The notes under the pieces: model-generated | Database searches by the model: none | Told to the model about the DNA's origin: nothing | Seen by the model: only the letters and a program-made list of their open reading frames with translations | Part shown: one piece after another, positions 17,254 to 32,636 of the stretch | How the letters are laid out: every line of letters begins with the position of its first letter | Numbering within the stretch: position 1 is the first letter of the stretch | Translations under genes and position numbers: made by a program | From: Neobacillus sp. CF12 | Lineage (GTDB): Bacteria > Bacillota > Bacilli > Bacillales > Cytobacillaceae | DNA length: 64,000 nucleotides | Assembly (NCBI RefSeq): GCF_030348765.1 | Contig: NZ_JAUCEU010000007.1 | Coordinates: forward strand, 3,637,501-3,701,500 | Direction: 5' to 3'

Positions 17254-18051
17254 TCATGAACGTAATAGAATTAATAATATCGTTAAAATTACAAGAATCA
17301 GTAGTTGGAAAGTATCAGCAAATTTCCAACTCAATAGGCGGTATTTAGTTCTTCCTTCACCACCACGGTATCCTCTTGCTTCCATTGCAATAGCGAGTTC
17401 CTCTGCACGCTTAAATGAACTGACAAACAAAGGGATAAGTAAAGGAATAACAGCTTTAATTCTTTCCTTAACAGGACCACTTGAGAACTCTACACCTCTA
17501 GCTATTTGCGCCTTCATAATCTTGTCGGTTTCTTGCATTAGTGTCGGTATAAATCGTAGAGAAATAGACATCATTAGTGCCATTTCATGTACAGGAAAAC
17601 GAACCTTGTTCAATGGTTTTAAAAGTGTTTCCAACCCATCGGTTATTTCAATTGGGGTAGTTGTTAATGTAAGCAGGCTGGTCATTAATATTAAGAAAAA
17701 GAATCTCATAGAAATGAAAATCCCCTGCCTAACTCCTTCTTCATATATCTTTACTGGACCTAATTCATACAGTAAATTCCCATCTTTCGTAAAGAAAACC
17801 TGTAAGAGCAAGGTAAATAACACTAACCAGAGGACTGGTTTTAGGCCGGCATATAAAAACCGAAAGGGAATTCGAGATAAACCAAGCATTAAAAATGTAT
17901 AAATACCAATAAGTACATAAGTGAGCAAATTATTTGCAAGAAAAATAATACAAACAAATAAGAAAATAATGATCAACTTTGATCGTGGGTCAAGTCGATG
18001 AACTAAACTTTCTGCGGGTACATATCTCCCAATAATCATTTTTTCCATCAT
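17254..18051 (-). CDS. ecfT: ECF transporter transmembrane protein EcfT
   Basis: EcfT is the membrane scaffold that couples the two ATPases of an energy-coupling-factor module to vitamin-binding S components encoded elsewhere. The 265-residue product starts [23 protein letters not shown], a typical EcfT N terminus, has about five hydrophobic segments, and carries the Ala-Arg-Gly coupling motifs (AQIARG and AMEARGYRG) that contact the ATPases. It overlaps ecfA2 by four bases (ATGA), so translation is probably coupled. Confidence 0.96.
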   Translation of the reverse strand: MMEKMIIGRYVPAESLVHRLDPRSKLIIIFLFVCIIFLANNLLTYVLIGIYTFLMLGLSRIPFRFLYAGLKPVLWLVLFTLLLQVFFTKDGNLLYELGPVKIYEEGVRQGIFISMRFFFLILMTSLLTLTTTPIEITDGLETLLKPLNKVRFPVHEMALMMSISLRFIPTLMQETDKIMKAQIARGVEFSSGPVKERIKAVIPLLIPLFVSSFKRAEELAIAMEARGYRGGEGRTKYRLLSWKFADTFQLLILVILTILLILLRS

Positions 18052-18914
18052 ACTGGTGCCCCCCTTAACATTTGGGCAACAGCTGTTGAAAGTTCCTCAA
18101 TTGATAGATACGTTGTCCCTAATTTCAGCCCTAACTTTTCTTCCAGCCTCAGTTGAAAGCGAACCACTTCTGGCACATCCAACCCCATATCAACAAGTTC
18201 CTTAACGGATGAGAATATTTCAATAGGTGTACCTTGCTTTACGACATGACCTTGCTTCATAATGACAATCTGATCCGCATACCTTGCAGCATCCTCCATA
18301 CTATGAGTTACAAGGATCGTAGATAAGTTTCTCTCTTTATGAAGTGTATAAAACATGTCCATTATTTCTTTACGACCGCGGGGGTCTAAACCTGCCGTTG
18401 GCTCGTCTAGAACTAGACAATCAGGCTCCATTGCAAGGACACCAGCAATGGCCACACGACGCATTTGACCGCCAGACAAATCAAATGGAGACTTTTCTAG
18501 TATCTCTTCTGAAAGTCCAACTTGAGATAGAGCCAATCGCGCTCTCTCTTTTGCTTCACGTTCGGAAACACCAAAATTCATTGGTCCAAAAATAATATCC
18601 TTTTCGACTGTTTCCTCAAACAACTGATGTTCAGGAAATTGAAAAACAATCCCCACTCGTTGTCTAATCTGCCTTAAGTTCTTATTCTTTTGCTTCGCCC
18701 TAACTTCATGATTACCAATCAATACAGTACCTTCTGTCGGAAGTAACAGGGCATTTAAATGCTGCAAGACAGTAGACTTTCCTGAACCAGTATGGCCGAT
18801 TATAGCCATGTATGTCCCAGATGGAATGTCAATAGACACATCTTTAATCGCCAAACGTTCAAAAGGAGTGTTTGCTTGGTAACGGTACTCTATATTTTGG
18901 AGCGAAATGTCCAT
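18048..18914 (-). CDS. ecfA2: ECF transporter ATP-binding protein EcfA2
   Basis: The 288-residue ATPase has Walker [10 protein letters not shown] (40-48), the LSGGQMRR signature and Walker [13 protein letters not shown]. It pairs with EcfA1 to power uptake of vitamins or metals through shared S components. Its start overlaps the ecfA1 3' end by 25 bases and its stop overlaps ecfT by four. Confidence 0.96.
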   Translation of the reverse strand: MDISLQNIEYRYQANTPFERLAIKDVSIDIPSGTYMAIIGHTGSGKSTVLQHLNALLLPTEGTVLIGNHEVRAKQKNKNLRQIRQRVGIVFQFPEHQLFEETVEKDIIFGPMNFGVSEREAKERARLALSQVGLSEEILEKSPFDLSGGQMRRVAIAGVLAMEPDCLVLDEPTAGLDPRGRKEIMDMFYTLHKERNLSTILVTHSMEDAARYADQIVIMKQGHVVKQGTPIEIFSSVKELVDMGLDVPEVVRFQLRLEEKLGLKLGTTYLSIEELSTAVAQMLRGAPV

Positions 18915-19729
18915 AGCTCATTCACCAACTCTTCTTCCGATAAATAGTGCTTCGATAGCCTAATCCCTTTTTGACGGAATTCGTTACTCATTTTTATAGA
19001 GAAAGGAATATCAAGTCCTAGCTGAACCAACTCTTCATCCATTGTAAATATGTCTTCAGGAGTACCCTCGCGATATACTTGTCCTTGATTCATCACAATA
19101 ATTCTATCTGCTTTTGCCGCTTCTTCCAAATCATGAGTAATCGAAATGACAGTGAGTGACTTCTCATCCATTAAAACCCGCACAGTCTCTAAAACTTCGG
19201 CTCTCCCTTTTGGATCAAGCATTGAAGTCGCTTCGTCTAGAATAATGATGGACGGTCTCAATGCAAGAACACCTGCAATTGCAACACGCTGTTTTTGTCC
19301 TCCAGAAAGATGGTGCGGCTCTTGATTAAGAAATTGTTCCATTTTAACTTTTTTCAAAGAATCCTCAACCCTTAAGATCATATCATCCCTTGGGATTCCA
19401 TTGTTTTCTAAACCAAAAGCCACATCATCCTGAACAGTTGTACCAACAAACTGATTATCAGGGTTCTGGAACACCATTCCTAATTTCTTTCTTATCTCCC
19501 AAATGGACTCTTCATTTAGATCGATTCCACAAACTGAAATCTCACCCTGCTGCGGGAATTGTAACCCATTTAAAAGTTTCGCAGTCGTAGATTTACCTGA
19601 CCCATTATGACCTACAATTGCTAACCACTCCCCCTCAAAGATGTCAAAACTGACATTCTGAAGAGCATAGCTGCTTTGGCTTTCATATTGAAAAGACACA
19701 TTCTTTAATGATACAACGGTCTTCCTCAT
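18890..19729 (-). CDS. ecfA1: ECF transporter ATP-binding protein EcfA1
   Basis: The 279-residue ATPase has Walker [10 protein letters not shown] (40-48), LSGGQKQR and Walker [21 protein letters not shown] precedes the ATG. It is first of ecfA1-ecfA2-ecfT-truA, and is preceded by a structured RNA region with a T-run hairpin rather than by direct linkage to rplQ. Confidence 0.96.
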   Translation of the reverse strand: MRKTVVSLKNVSFQYESQSSYALQNVSFDIFEGEWLAIVGHNGSGKSTTAKLLNGLQFPQQGEISVCGIDLNEESIWEIRKKLGMVFQNPDNQFVGTTVQDDVAFGLENNGIPRDDMILRVEDSLKKVKMEQFLNQEPHHLSGGQKQRVAIAGVLALRPSIIILDEATSMLDPKGRAEVLETVRVLMDEKSLTVISITHDLEEAAKADRIIVMNQGQVYREGTPEDIFTMDEELVQLGLDIPFSIKMSNEFRQKGIRLSKHYLSEEELVNELWTFRSKI

Positions 19730-19790
19730 ATAAAACTTCTCCTCTCATCTCACCTATTCAAACGTTTCTATGCTAAGCTTTTAGAAATAC

Positions 19791-19925
19791 AAAAAAAGCC
19801 TGCACCTCGTCCCTCAGGCAGAATAACGAATAAATTCTGCGCTTAAACGGGATTTCTAAAAAGAAATGGGAGGAGGTGCATGAGCTAGACGAGACGTGAA
19901 AAAGTGAAATAAAAGGCTTTCATTC
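19791..19925 (-). ncRNA. structured leader or small RNA between rplQ and ecfA1 (unassigned)
   Basis: On the minus strand a region of at least 130 nt ends in a T-run (19791-19797) just 60 bp before ecfA1. Long-range pairings close it: AAAGCC (19915-19920) with GGCTTT (19795-19800), TGCACCTC (19873-19880) with GAGGTGCA (19801-19808), and CCC with GGG, enclosing smaller hairpins such as GCAGAAT/ATTCTGC. A competing pairing, CTCGTC (19888-19893) with GACGAG (19806-19811), overlaps the second. The T-box motif is absent and I recognise no riboswitch class. It may be an attenuator for ecfA1A2T or an independent small RNA. Confidence 0.5.
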
Positions 19926-20034
19926 ATCTTTCCAAGGAGAAGGAATTCTCCCGACTGTGCCCTAATCAATTAGGGTCACGCTCATCATAACACTCTTTTT
20001 GGCTTGGTTCGTACATTATTAGATTTTATACAGA

Positions 20035-20083
20035 AAAAGGGCTCAAGAACAAGTTTGTAACTAAACTGTCCAGCGCCCTTGTT
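20035..20083 (-). terminator. terminator after rplQ
   Basis: The minus strand forms AAGGGC/GCCCTT closing an inner AGTTT/AAACT hairpin, followed by TTTTTC. It ends the alpha operon. Confidence 0.75.
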
Positions 20084-20097
20084 GTCTGTTTAAGGTA

Positions 20098-20460
20098 TTA
20101 AACTAACTCGATGATTACCATTGGTGCACCATCGCCGCGGCGTGGCCCAAGTTTCATAATACGAGTATATCCACCTTGGCGCTCTTGATAACGTGGAGCG
20201 ATGTCAGTGAAAAGCTTTTGTAGTGCATCTGTACCATTTTCAGCATCTGCAACTTCATTACGAACGTAAGAAGCAGCTTGACGACGAGCATGTAAGTCAC
20301 CACGTTTACCTAAAGTGATCATTTTCTCAACAGTACCACGAAGTTCCTTCGCGCGAGTTTCTGTTGTTTCAATGCGCTCATTGATAATTAAGTCTGTAGT
20401 TAAATCACGAAGCATAGCTTTACGCTGTGCGCTTGTGCGTCCTAACTTTCTGTATGCCAT
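20098..20460 (-). CDS. rplQ: 50S ribosomal protein L17
   Basis: The 120-residue product is full-length L17 ([20 protein letters not shown], ending PMVIIELV). It follows rpoA by 62 bp, with GGAGGGA before the ATG, and is the last gene of the rpsM-rpsK-rpoA-rplQ operon, followed by a terminator. Confidence 0.98.
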   Translation of the reverse strand: MAYRKLGRTSAQRKAMLRDLTTDLIINERIETTETRAKELRGTVEKMITLGKRGDLHARRQAASYVRNEVADAENGTDALQKLFTDIAPRYQERQGGYTRIMKLGPRRGDGAPMVIIELV

Positions 20461-20522
20461 GAAGGGTTCCCTCCTTTGTTGAAGTCATTAAACGGATTAG
20501 TTATAAAGTAGGAAATGACCTA

Positions 20523-21467
20523 TTAGTCATCCTTACGCAAGCCTAATCCAAGCTCTTCTAGTTTCGCCTTCACTTCTTCAAGTGATTTGCGGCCTAAGTT
20601 ACGTACTTTCATCATGTCCTCTTCAGTCTTATTAGCTAATTCCTGAACAGTATTGATTCCTGCACGCTTTAAGCAGTTATATGAACGAACTGATAAATCA
20701 AGTTCTTCGATCGTCATTTCAAGGACTTTTTCTTTTTGATCCTCTTCTTTTTCGATCATAATCTCCGCATTTTGTGCTTCGTCAGTCAAACCAACAAAGA
20801 TATTTAAATGCTCGGTTAAAATTTTTGAACCAAGAGCAATAGCTTCTTTTGGCCCTGTGCTTCCATCTGTCCAAACATCAAGCGTTAGCTTATCATAGTT
20901 TGTCATTTGACCCACACGAGTATTTTCTATCTGATAGGACACACGTGAAACAGGAGTGAAAATAGAATCAATCGGAATTACACCAATTGGCTGATCTTCA
21001 CGCTTATTTTGCTCAGCAGGTGTGTAACCACGACCACGCTTAGCAGTTAAACGCATGCGAAGATGACCACTTGAAGATAATGTAGCAATATGAAGATCTG
21101 GATTTAAAATTTCAACATCACTATCGTGAGTAATGTTTCCAGCTTTAACAGGACCTTCACCTTGAATATCAATCTCAAGAGTTTTCTCTTCATCAGAATA
21201 GATTTTTAAAGCTAATTTTTTAATGTTTAAAATGATGGATGTTACATCCTCTACGACGCCTTCAATTGTTGAGAACTCATGAAGTACCCCATCGACCTGA
21301 ATCGATGTAACAGCGGCACCTGGGAGTGAAGATAATAGGATACGACGTAAGGAGTTACCCAAAGTGGTACCATATCCACGCTCAAGTGGTTCTACGACGA
21401 ACTTCCCGTACTTGGCATCATCGTTGATCTCAACCGTTTCGATTTTTGGTTTTTCTATTTCGATCAT
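20523..21467 (-). CDS. rpoA: DNA-directed RNA polymerase subunit alpha
   Basis: The 314-residue product begins [10 protein letters not shown] behind GGAGGG; a six-codon upstream extension lies over the ribosome site. The N-terminal dimerisation domain (about 1-228, with [15 protein letters not shown]) is joined by an acidic linker (EKEEDQKEK) to the C-terminal UP-element and activator-binding domain (about 247-314, with [11 protein letters not shown]). Confidence 0.98.
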   Translation of the reverse strand: MIEIEKPKIETVEINDDAKYGKFVVEPLERGYGTTLGNSLRRILLSSLPGAAVTSIQVDGVLHEFSTIEGVVEDVTSIILNIKKLALKIYSDEEKTLEIDIQGEGPVKAGNITHDSDVEILNPDLHIATLSSSGHLRMRLTAKRGRGYTPAEQNKREDQPIGVIPIDSIFTPVSRVSYQIENTRVGQMTNYDKLTLDVWTDGSTGPKEAIALGSKILTEHLNIFVGLTDEAQNAEIMIEKEEDQKEKVLEMTIEELDLSVRSYNCLKRAGINTVQELANKTEEDMMKVRNLGRKSLEEVKAKLEELGLGLRKDD

Positions 21468-21533
21468 CAAATAACCCTCCTTCAAAACGTCGAAAACCTC
21501 GACTAGTTAATAAAGCTAATCGAAATTCCCCCA

Positions 21534-21562
21534 TGTATACGTTCCCGTTTTGTGCACAACAA
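21534..21562 (-). promoter_or_regulatory. possible internal promoter ahead of rpoA
   Basis: TTGTTG (21557-21562), 17 bp and TATACA (21534-21539) occur in the 177-bp gap between rpsK and rpoA, the widest gap inside this operon. Both boxes are imperfect. Confidence 0.4.
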
Positions 21563-21644
21563 CTGGAATAACTTCTCTGTATGAATGGAAAAATTAGTAT
21601 CATATCCCATTATTGACGCAGGATACAAATTCTATACAGAAAAA

Positions 21645-22034
<390 letters not shown>

Positions 22035-22055
22035 TTAAATAACCTCCTTTGCCGA

Positions 22056-22421
22056 TTACTTCTTCTTGTTCGCAACAGTCTTACGAGGACCTTTGCGTGT
22101 ACGAGCGTTGTTTTTCGTGTTTTGTCCACGAACCGGTAAACCACGACGATGACGTAATCCGCGGTAGCAGCCAATCTCCATTAAACGCTTAATGTTAAGA
22201 GAAATTTCACGGCGAAGGTCACCTTCAACTTTTAATTTGTCGATGATATCACGGATTTTGTTTAGTTCGTCTTCAGTTAAATCACGCACTCGAGTATCTT
22301 CAGAAACACCAGCATCTGCTAATACTTTTTGTGCAGTATTTTTACCAATACCATAAATGTAAGTTAAAGAGATAACTACACGTTTTTCACGTGGAATATC
22401 TACACCAGCAATACGTGCCAT
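22056..22421 (-). CDS. rpsM: 30S ribosomal protein S13
   Basis: The 121-residue product starts [15 protein letters not shown] behind GGAGGTG; seven in-frame codons upstream cover the ribosome site and are excluded. It has the [22 protein letters not shown] motif region and a Lys-rich tail that contacts P-site tRNA. Confidence 0.98.
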   Translation of the reverse strand: MARIAGVDIPREKRVVISLTYIYGIGKNTAQKVLADAGVSEDTRVRDLTEDELNKIRDIIDKLKVEGDLRREISLNIKRLMEIGCYRGLRHRRGLPVRGQNTKNNARTRKGPRKTVANKKK

Positions 22422-22444
22422 AAATGAGCGCACCTCCTTCAAGA

Positions 22445-22594
<150 letters not shown>

Positions 22595-22813
22595 TTATTT
22601 AAAGCGGTAAGTAATTCTTCCGCGTGTTAAGTCATATGGAGAAAGCTCGACAGTAACTTTGTCACCCGGAAGGATGCGAATGAAGTGCATTCGGATTTTA
22701 CCAGAAACATGAGCTAGCACGGTATGACCATTTTCTAATTCTACCTTAAACATTGCATTTGGCAAAGTTTCAATTACTTTACCTTCAATTTCAATTACAT
22801 CATCTTTGGCCAT
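22595..22813 (-). CDS. infA: translation initiation factor IF-1
   Basis: The 72-residue product is full-length IF-1 ([20 protein letters not shown], with [17 protein letters not shown]), an OB-fold protein that occupies the A site during initiation. AAGGGAG precedes the ATG. In B. subtilis map and a small KOW gene lie directly upstream; here that space holds only a relic of map. Confidence 0.98.
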   Translation of the reverse strand: MAKDDVIEIEGKVIETLPNAMFKVELENGHTVLAHVSGKIRMHFIRILPGDKVTVELSPYDLTRGRITYRFK

Positions 22814-22949
22814 TAATTCGTCTCCCTTCTCATTTCAACAATTATGTTCGAAAATGCATAGCAAATTCTTTTCACTCGTACAAAACAATAGCAACCTTAT
22901 AATATTATCATAATGTTCATATTCTGTCCGCAAGTAAATTCTACATGAT

Positions 22950-23073
22950 TTAGGAATTCAATTCCACATGTAAGTCTTGCCCAACTCTCGGTCCTACATA
23001 CTCAGTACAATAGAAAAGCCATTTACATCCACATACTTTTGAATAATATTGAAGAGATGTTCGAGAGTCGATC
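22950..23073 (-). pseudogene. map: relic of methionine aminopeptidase gene map
   Basis: Between adk and infA, where map stands in other bacilli, the minus strand still encodes a broken central piece of the enzyme. One frame (about 23073-23000) reads TLEHLFNIIQKYVDVNGFSIV, close to the family's AIQ-YVE-NGFSVV. After a frameshift, the next frame (about 23010-22950) reads TEYVGPRVGQDLHVELNS then stop, recalling REYVGHGIGQDLHEDP, with the metal-site His of VGHG lost. The N and C termini are gone. An intact map must exist elsewhere in the genome. Confidence 0.72.
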
Positions 23074-23094
23074 GTACGGTTAAACTAATGGCCA

Positions 23095-23766
<672 letters not shown>

Positions 23767-23804
23767 TTATGGGTTTAGAGGGAACTTATGTCCCCTAAAC
23801 CTTC

Positions 23805-25103
23805 TTATTTGATAAAGCCTTTATAATGACGTTTAACTAACTGCGCTTCAAGTTGTTTCATCGTATCAAGTGCAACACCTACTACGATTAGCAAACTCGT
23901 TCCCCCAATTTGAGCTGATTGCGGAAGGTTCGCTACTTCAATAAAGATAATAGGAAGAACCGCAATAACTGTTAAGAAAAGTGCACCTACAAAAGTTAAA
24001 CGGTATAATACGCGTGTTAAGTATTCCTGTGTACTCCTGCCTGGTCTAATACCAGGGATATAGCCGCTTTGTTTTTGTAAATTTTCTGCAGCTTGTTCAG
24101 GATTAACCTGAATAAAAGCATAGAAATACGTGAAAGCGATAATCAGTGCAGCATATAGAGTCATCCCAATTGGGTGGGAATAATCAAATACTCTTGTAAT
24201 CCAAAGTGTTACATCATTCGTTGGAAAGAATGAGGCAACGGTTCTTGGTGTTACAATAAAGGAAACTGCAAAGATTACAGGAATAACTCCAGCAGCATTA
24301 ACTTTTAACGGCATATGTGTTGACTGCCCAGCCCCTGCATTACGACCATTAATAGCTCTTTGTTTCGCATACTGAATTGGAATCTTTCTTGTTGCCTGTT
24401 GGATGAAAATAGTACCTACAACAATTGCAATTACAGCTAGAAGAATTAAAAGAACCGTAATAATACGGAGGAATAATTGCTCACCAGCATTTTCAAACTG
24501 CTGTACATAGATCTGATTTACAGTATTAGGAATACTTGCAACGATACCAGCAAAGATGATGATGGAAATACCATTTCCAACACCCTTTTCGGTAATTTGC
24601 TCTCCTAGCCACATCAGAAATGCAGTACCAGCAGTTAAAACAACTGCTATTAATAAATAAGTACCAATTCCAGGATTGTTAATCAATTGTCCGCTAGCCA
24701 TACTATTAAAGCCATAAGACATACCTAAAGCTTGAATAAAACCTAAGACAATCGTGAAATAACGGGTAAACTGAGCTAACTTTCGACGTCCAGCATCACC
24801 CTGTTTGGACCATTCCGTAAACTTCGGAACAACATCCATTTGTAAAAGCTGAATAATAATGGAAGCAGTGATGTATGGCATAATACCCATAGCAAGAATG
24901 GAGAAGTTTTGCAACGCTCCACCGCCAAAAGTATTTAAAATCCCAAATACACTTAATTTATCTTGTGCTGCCAAAATTTCAGCATTTACATTTGGAACAG
25001 GAATAAAACTGCCAAGTCGAAATACGATTAACATTAAAAGAGTAAAAATGATTTTTCTTCTAATTTCAGCCACGCGCATAAAATTGGAGATTGTCTGGAA
25101 CAT
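23805..25103 (-). CDS. secY: protein translocase subunit SecY
   Basis: The 432-residue product is the channel subunit of the Sec translocon, with about ten membrane segments, a plug region after the first segment and the conserved cytoplasmic loop motif RPGRSTQEYL. Its ATG overlaps the rplO stop by one base (TAATG), so translation is probably coupled. Confidence 0.98.
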   Translation of the reverse strand: MFQTISNFMRVAEIRRKIIFTLLMLIVFRLGSFIPVPNVNAEILAAQDKLSVFGILNTFGGGALQNFSILAMGIMPYITASIIIQLLQMDVVPKFTEWSKQGDAGRRKLAQFTRYFTIVLGFIQALGMSYGFNSMASGQLINNPGIGTYLLIAVVLTAGTAFLMWLGEQITEKGVGNGISIIIFAGIVASIPNTVNQIYVQQFENAGEQLFLRIITVLLILLAVIAIVVGTIFIQQATRKIPIQYAKQRAINGRNAGAGQSTHMPLKVNAAGVIPVIFAVSFIVTPRTVASFFPTNDVTLWITRVFDYSHPIGMTLYAALIIAFTYFYAFIQVNPEQAAENLQKQSGYIPGIRPGRSTQEYLTRVLYRLTFVGALFLTVIAVLPIIFIEVANLPQSAQIGGTSLLIVVGVALDTMKQLEAQLVKRHYKGFIK

Positions 25104-25543
25104 TAGATCACCTCAGTAGTTCCACCTACAGCTTCAATTGCTTCTTTGGCGGTAGAGGAGAATTTATGAGCTTTAACAGTAAGTTTTTTCTCTACGTTCC
25201 CTTTTGCAAGAATTTTAATTCCTGCTTTTTCGTTCTTAACAACACCAGTTTCGATTAGAAGTTCTGGAGTAACTTCTGTACCCTCTTCAAACTGATTAAG
25301 AACATCAAGGTTTACAATTGCATATTCTTTACGGCTGATATTTGTAAAACCACGTTTTGGTAAACGACGGAATAAAGGTGTTTGACCACCCTCGAATCCT
25401 AGACGGACACCACCGCCGGAACGAGCATTTTGACCTTTATGACCTTTACCAGCAGTCTTACCTTGACCAGAACCGATACCGCGACCTAAACGTTTACGTT
25501 CTTTACGAGAACCCTCTGCAGGCTTTAATTCATGAAGTTTCAT
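25103..25543 (-). CDS. rplO: 50S ribosomal protein L15
   Basis: The 146-residue product is full-length L15, with the Gly/Lys-rich start [20 protein letters not shown] and the [17 protein letters not shown] motif. It follows rpmD by 32 bp behind AAGGAGG and overlaps secY by one base. Confidence 0.98.
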   Translation of the reverse strand: MKLHELKPAEGSRKERKRLGRGIGSGQGKTAGKGHKGQNARSGGGVRLGFEGGQTPLFRRLPKRGFTNISRKEYAIVNLDVLNQFEEGTEVTPELLIETGVVKNEKAGIKILAKGNVEKKLTVKAHKFSSTAKEAIEAVGGTTEVI

Positions 25544-25575
25544 ATTGGCACCTCCTTATGAAAGAAAACAATCAA

Positions 25576-25758
25576 TTATTGTTCTTTTACTGTTACAAGG
25601 TGAGCGACTTTCGTAATCATACCGCGGATTGCAGCATTATCTTGGTGCTCAACTGTTTGATTTAATTTACGTAAACCTAGAGCAGTAACTGTCGCGCGTT
25701 GGTCTTGTGGACGACCAATTACGCTGCGGTTGAGGGTAATTAATAGTTTGTTTGCCAT
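25576..25758 (-). CDS. rpmD: 50S ribosomal protein L30
   Basis: The 60-residue product is full-length L30 ([20 protein letters not shown]), 13 bp after rpsE with AAGGAGG in the gap. Confidence 0.98.
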   Translation of the reverse strand: MANKLLITLNRSVIGRPQDQRATVTALGLRKLNQTVEHQDNAAIRGMITKVAHLVTVKEQ

Positions 25759-25771
25759 TTGATTTCCCTCC

Positions 25772-26275
25772 TTATCCTAGCAGTTCTTCTACTGATTTAC
25801 CACGTAACTTTGCTACGTCTTCAGCACGTTTTAATTGTTTTAAACCATCAATCGTTGCACGTACCATATTAATTGGAGTGTTAGTTCCTAAAGATTTAGA
25901 AAGGATATCTCCTACCCCGCCTAATTCTAGAACAGCACGGACTGGACCACCAGCAATAACTCCTGTACCTTCAGAAGCAGGCTTTAAAAGAATTTCACCA
26001 GCACCAAAACGTCCAATTACTTGGTGAGGAACAGTAGTTCCAACCATTGGTACTTCGATTAAGTTCTTCTTCGCATCTTCGATTGCTTTACGAATCGCAT
26101 CTGGTACTTCCTGAGCTTTACCAGTACCGAAACCTACATGACCGTTTTTATCACCAACTACTACTAGAGCAGAGAAGCGAAAACGACGGCCACCCTTAAC
26201 AACTTTCGCTACACGGTTTACCGTTACAACGCGCTCTTCTAGTTCAAGTTTGTTTGGATCAATACGACGTATCAT
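25772..26275 (-). CDS. rpsE: 30S ribosomal protein S5
   Basis: The 167-residue product is full-length S5, with [21 protein letters not shown] and the GIGAGE-like segment [17 protein letters not shown]. It takes part in decoding accuracy. It follows rplR by 23 bp behind GGAGGGA. Confidence 0.98.
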   Translation of the reverse strand: MIRRIDPNKLELEERVVTVNRVAKVVKGGRRFRFSALVVVGDKNGHVGFGTGKAQEVPDAIRKAIEDAKKNLIEVPMVGTTVPHQVIGRFGAGEILLKPASEGTGVIAGGPVRAVLELGGVGDILSKSLGTNTPINMVRATIDGLKQLKRAEDVAKLRGKSVEELLG

Positions 26276-26298
26276 TATATGTGTCCCTCCTTTGTCTA

Positions 26299-26661
26299 TT
26301 AAAATTGTAGGCCGTTTTCACGAGCAGTATCAGCTAATGCTTGGATACGTCCGTGGTATAAATATCCACCACGGTCAAATACAACTGCTGTGATACCTTT
26401 TTCTACCGCACGTTTAGCGACTAATTCTCCGACTAACTTAGCTGCTTCAAGATTACTTGTAGATTCAAGGTTTAAATCTTTTTCTATAGTAGAAGCACTT
26501 GCTAAAGTAACTCCACTCATGTCATCGATTATTTGAGCATAAATATGCTTGTTAGAACGAAACACATTTAAACGTGGACGAGCTGCAGTACCGCTAAGTT
26601 TCGCACGAACACGAGCATGTCTCTTCTTGCGACTAGCATTTTTGTCAAGCTTCGTAATCAT
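26299..26661 (-). CDS. rplR: 50S ribosomal protein L18
   Basis: The 120-residue product is full-length L18, a 5S rRNA binder, with [20 protein letters not shown] and the end [19 protein letters not shown]. It follows rplF by 32 bp. Confidence 0.98.
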   Translation of the reverse strand: MITKLDKNASRKKRHARVRAKLSGTAARPRLNVFRSNKHIYAQIIDDMSGVTLASASTIEKDLNLESTSNLEAAKLVGELVAKRAVEKGITAVVFDRGGYLYHGRIQALADTARENGLQF

Positions 26662-26693
26662 TTACGTCACTCCTTTCGTTTACCTATGCGGCA

Positions 26694-27230
26694 TTACTTA
26701 CCAGTTTTACCTTCTTTACGTCGAACAAATTCGCCTTCGTAACGAATTCCTTTACCTTTATATGGCTCTGGAGGACGTACTTGACGAATGTTGGCTGCTA
26801 ATGCACCAACACGTTCTTTGTCAGTTCCACTAATAGTAATTCTTGTATTAGTAGGCACTTCAATTTCAAGACCAGTTTCTGGTTCGATTTCAACTGGATG
26901 TGAATATCCAACGTTTAATACAAGTTTGTTACCTTGCTTCTGAGCACGGTACCCAACCCCGATTAATTCTAATTTTCTTTCAAAGCCTTTAGAAACACCT
27001 TCGACCATGTTCGCGATTACGGCACGAGTAGTTCCGTGTAATGCGCGGTGTTCTTTCACGTCTGTTGGACGAGTGATCGTAATAAGGTTTTCTTCAACTT
27101 TAATTTCGATATCTGGATTAAAAGAGCGAGTAAGTTCGCCTTTTGGTCCTTTAACAGTAACGGTACTATTATTTAAAGTAACCGTAACACCTGCAGGGAT
27201 TTCAATAGGTTTTTTTCCTACGCGAGACAT
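26694..27230 (-). CDS. rplF: 50S ribosomal protein L6
   Basis: The 178-residue product starts [14 protein letters not shown] behind GGAGGTG; five in-frame codons upstream overlap the ribosome site. The C-terminal signature [14 protein letters not shown] is intact. Confidence 0.98.
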   Translation of the reverse strand: MSRVGKKPIEIPAGVTVTLNNSTVTVKGPKGELTRSFNPDIEIKVEENLITITRPTDVKEHRALHGTTRAVIANMVEGVSKGFERKLELIGVGYRAQKQGNKLVLNVGYSHPVEIEPETGLEIEVPTNTRITISGTDKERVGALAANIRQVRPPEPYKGKGIRYEGEFVRRKEGKTGK

Positions 27231-27261
27231 TAAGTGCACCTCCATTCATTCAGAAACTATA

Positions 27262-27660
27262 TTACCAAACGTAAGCTAATACTTCTCCGCCAACTTGTTT
27301 AGCACGAGCTTCTTTATCAGTTATAACACCATTTGAAGTTGATACTAATGCAATACCAAGTCCATTAAGGACGCGTGGCACCTCATTAGATTTTGCATAA
27401 ACTCTAAGTCCAGGCTTGCTTATGCGCTTAAGACCAGTAATAACACGTTCGTTATTTGAGCCGTACTTCAAGAAAATACGGATTATACCTTGTTTATTGT
27501 CTTCAATAAATTCGACGTCACGTACGAAACCTTCGCGCTTTAAGATCTCAGCGATTTCTTTTTTAATATTAGAAGCAGGCACTTCTAACTTTTCGTGACG
27601 CACCATGTTCGCATTACGAATGCGAGTAAGCAAATCAGCAATTGGATCTGTCATGACCAT
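27262..27660 (-). CDS. rpsH: 30S ribosomal protein S8
   Basis: The 132-residue product is full-length S8 ([18 protein letters not shown], ending GGEVLAYVW). It binds the central domain of 16S rRNA. It follows rpsN by 29 bp behind AAGGAGG. Confidence 0.98.
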   Translation of the reverse strand: MVMTDPIADLLTRIRNANMVRHEKLEVPASNIKKEIAEILKREGFVRDVEFIEDNKQGIIRIFLKYGSNNERVITGLKRISKPGLRVYAKSNEVPRVLNGLGIALVSTSNGVITDKEARAKQVGGEVLAYVW

Positions 27661-27689
27661 TATTTTTACCTCCTTCCCAGACTTGGGTT

Positions 27690-27899
<210 letters not shown>

Positions 27900-28439
27900 T
27901 TACTTTTGGAATGGCATTCCAAATTGAGTTAATAGTTCACGTGCTTCTTCATCAGTGTTAGCAGTCGTAACGATAACGATATCCATACCACGAACTTTGC
28001 TTACTTTATCGTAATCAATTTCAGGGAAGATTAATTGTTCTTTAACTCCCAAAGTATAGTTACCACGACCATCGAATGATTTTTTAGAAACACCACGGAA
28101 GTCACGAACACGAGGTAAAGAAACAGAAACTAATTTATCCAAGAATTCGTACATGCGCTCACCGCGAAGTGTAACTTTTGCACCGATCGGCATACCTTCA
28201 CGAAGACGGAAGCCAGCGATTGATTTCTTAGCACGAGTTACTACAGGCTTTTGTCCTGTAATAGTAGCTAGTTCTTCAACAGCATTATCTAAAGCTTTAG
28301 CATTTGCTACTGCATCACCAACACCCATGTTAATAACGATTTTGTCAAGTTGAGGAACTTGCATTACTGATTTATAGTTGAACTTGCTCATAAGAGCAGG
28401 AGTAACTTCTTTAACAAATTTTTCTTTTAGGCGGTTCAC
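27900..28439 (-). CDS. rplE: 50S ribosomal protein L5
   Basis: The 179-residue product is full-length L5, a 5S rRNA binder, with [16 protein letters not shown] and [15 protein letters not shown]. It follows rplX by 28 bp behind GGGAGG. Confidence 0.98.
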   Translation of the reverse strand: MNRLKEKFVKEVTPALMSKFNYKSVMQVPQLDKIVINMGVGDAVANAKALDNAVEELATITGQKPVVTRAKKSIAGFRLREGMPIGAKVTLRGERMYEFLDKLVSVSLPRVRDFRGVSKKSFDGRGNYTLGVKEQLIFPEIDYDKVSKVRGMDIVIVTTANTDEEARELLTQFGMPFQK

Positions 28440-28467
28440 TTATAGTACCTCCCTTCTAAAATTTAGA

Positions 28468-28776
28468 CTATTTATCTAATACTTCACCGGATTTTGCTAC
28501 GCGTACTTTTTTACCATCTACCGTTGTGTAACCAACACGAGTTGGGTTACCTGACTTAGGGTCGATAGGCATAACGTTGGATACATGAATTGGTGCCTCA
28601 AAGCTCAAAATTCCGCCTTGTGGATTCACTTGAGAAGGTTTAGCGTGTTTTTTCACGATGTTTACACCTTCTACTAGTACACGGCTATCTTTAGGATAGG
28701 CTGCTAGGATTACTCCTGTTTTGCCCTTATCCTTACCGGAGATAACTCTTACTTTGTCACCCTTTTTAACATGCAT
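28468..28776 (-). CDS. rplX: 50S ribosomal protein L24
   Basis: The 102-residue product starts [21 protein letters not shown], a KOW motif; eight in-frame codons upstream lie over the AAGGAGG ribosome site and are excluded. L24 starts 50S assembly. Confidence 0.97.
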   Translation of the reverse strand: MHVKKGDKVRVISGKDKGKTGVILAAYPKDSRVLVEGVNIVKKHAKPSQVNPQGGILSFEAPIHVSNVMPIDPKSGNPTRVGYTTVDGKKVRVAKSGEVLDK

Positions 28777-28811
28777 TCGTAAGCACCTCCTTAAAGGCAA
28801 TTGAATTTAAA

Positions 28812-29207
<396 letters not shown>

Positions 29208-29220
29208 TTAATCCGAACAA

Positions 29221-29499
<279 letters not shown>

Positions 29500-29506
29500 T
29501 CAATTA

Positions 29507-30789
<1,283 letters not shown>

Positions 30790-30792
30790 AGG

Positions 30793-31430
<638 letters not shown>

Positions 31431-31490
31431 GGATGAACCTCCCTTCGTGATTGTCCTACGGCTCTATCTTTGAACCGTAGTTCAACCCCG

Positions 31491-32348
<858 letters not shown>

Positions 32349-32351
32349 TTA

Positions 32352-32636
32352 TTATGCTTCAAAGAATTCGATTTCTTTGCTATCAGCTGTTAGTTTAACA
32401 ATAGCTTTACGGCGTTTGTTTGTGTAACCACCGAATTTACCCATGCGCTTAAATTTACCTTTATAGTTCATGATGTTAACTTTTTCAACTTCAACGCCAA
32501 AGATCTCAACAATCGCATCTTTAACTTGAGTTTTGTTAGCTCTCACATCAACTTCAAACGTATACTTCTTTTCAGCCATTAGGTCAGTAGAACGTTCAGT
32601 GATAACGGGGCGCTTAATGATATCGCGTGCATCCAT
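32352..32636 (-). CDS. rplW: 50S ribosomal protein L23
   Basis: The 94-residue product is full-length L23, the trigger-factor and SRP docking site at the tunnel exit ([17 protein letters not shown]). Its start overlaps the rplD stop by one base. Confidence 0.98.
   Translation of the reverse strand: MDARDIIKRPVITERSTDLMAEKKYTFEVDVRANKTQVKDAIVEIFGVEVEKVNIMNYKGKFKRMGKFGGYTNKRRKAIVKLTADSKEIEFFEA

Noticed and set aside
19791..19925. T-box or other known riboswitch ahead of ecfA1
   Set aside because: No GGTGGNACC-type T-box sequence and no recognisable riboswitch core were found; kept only as an unassigned structured RNA.
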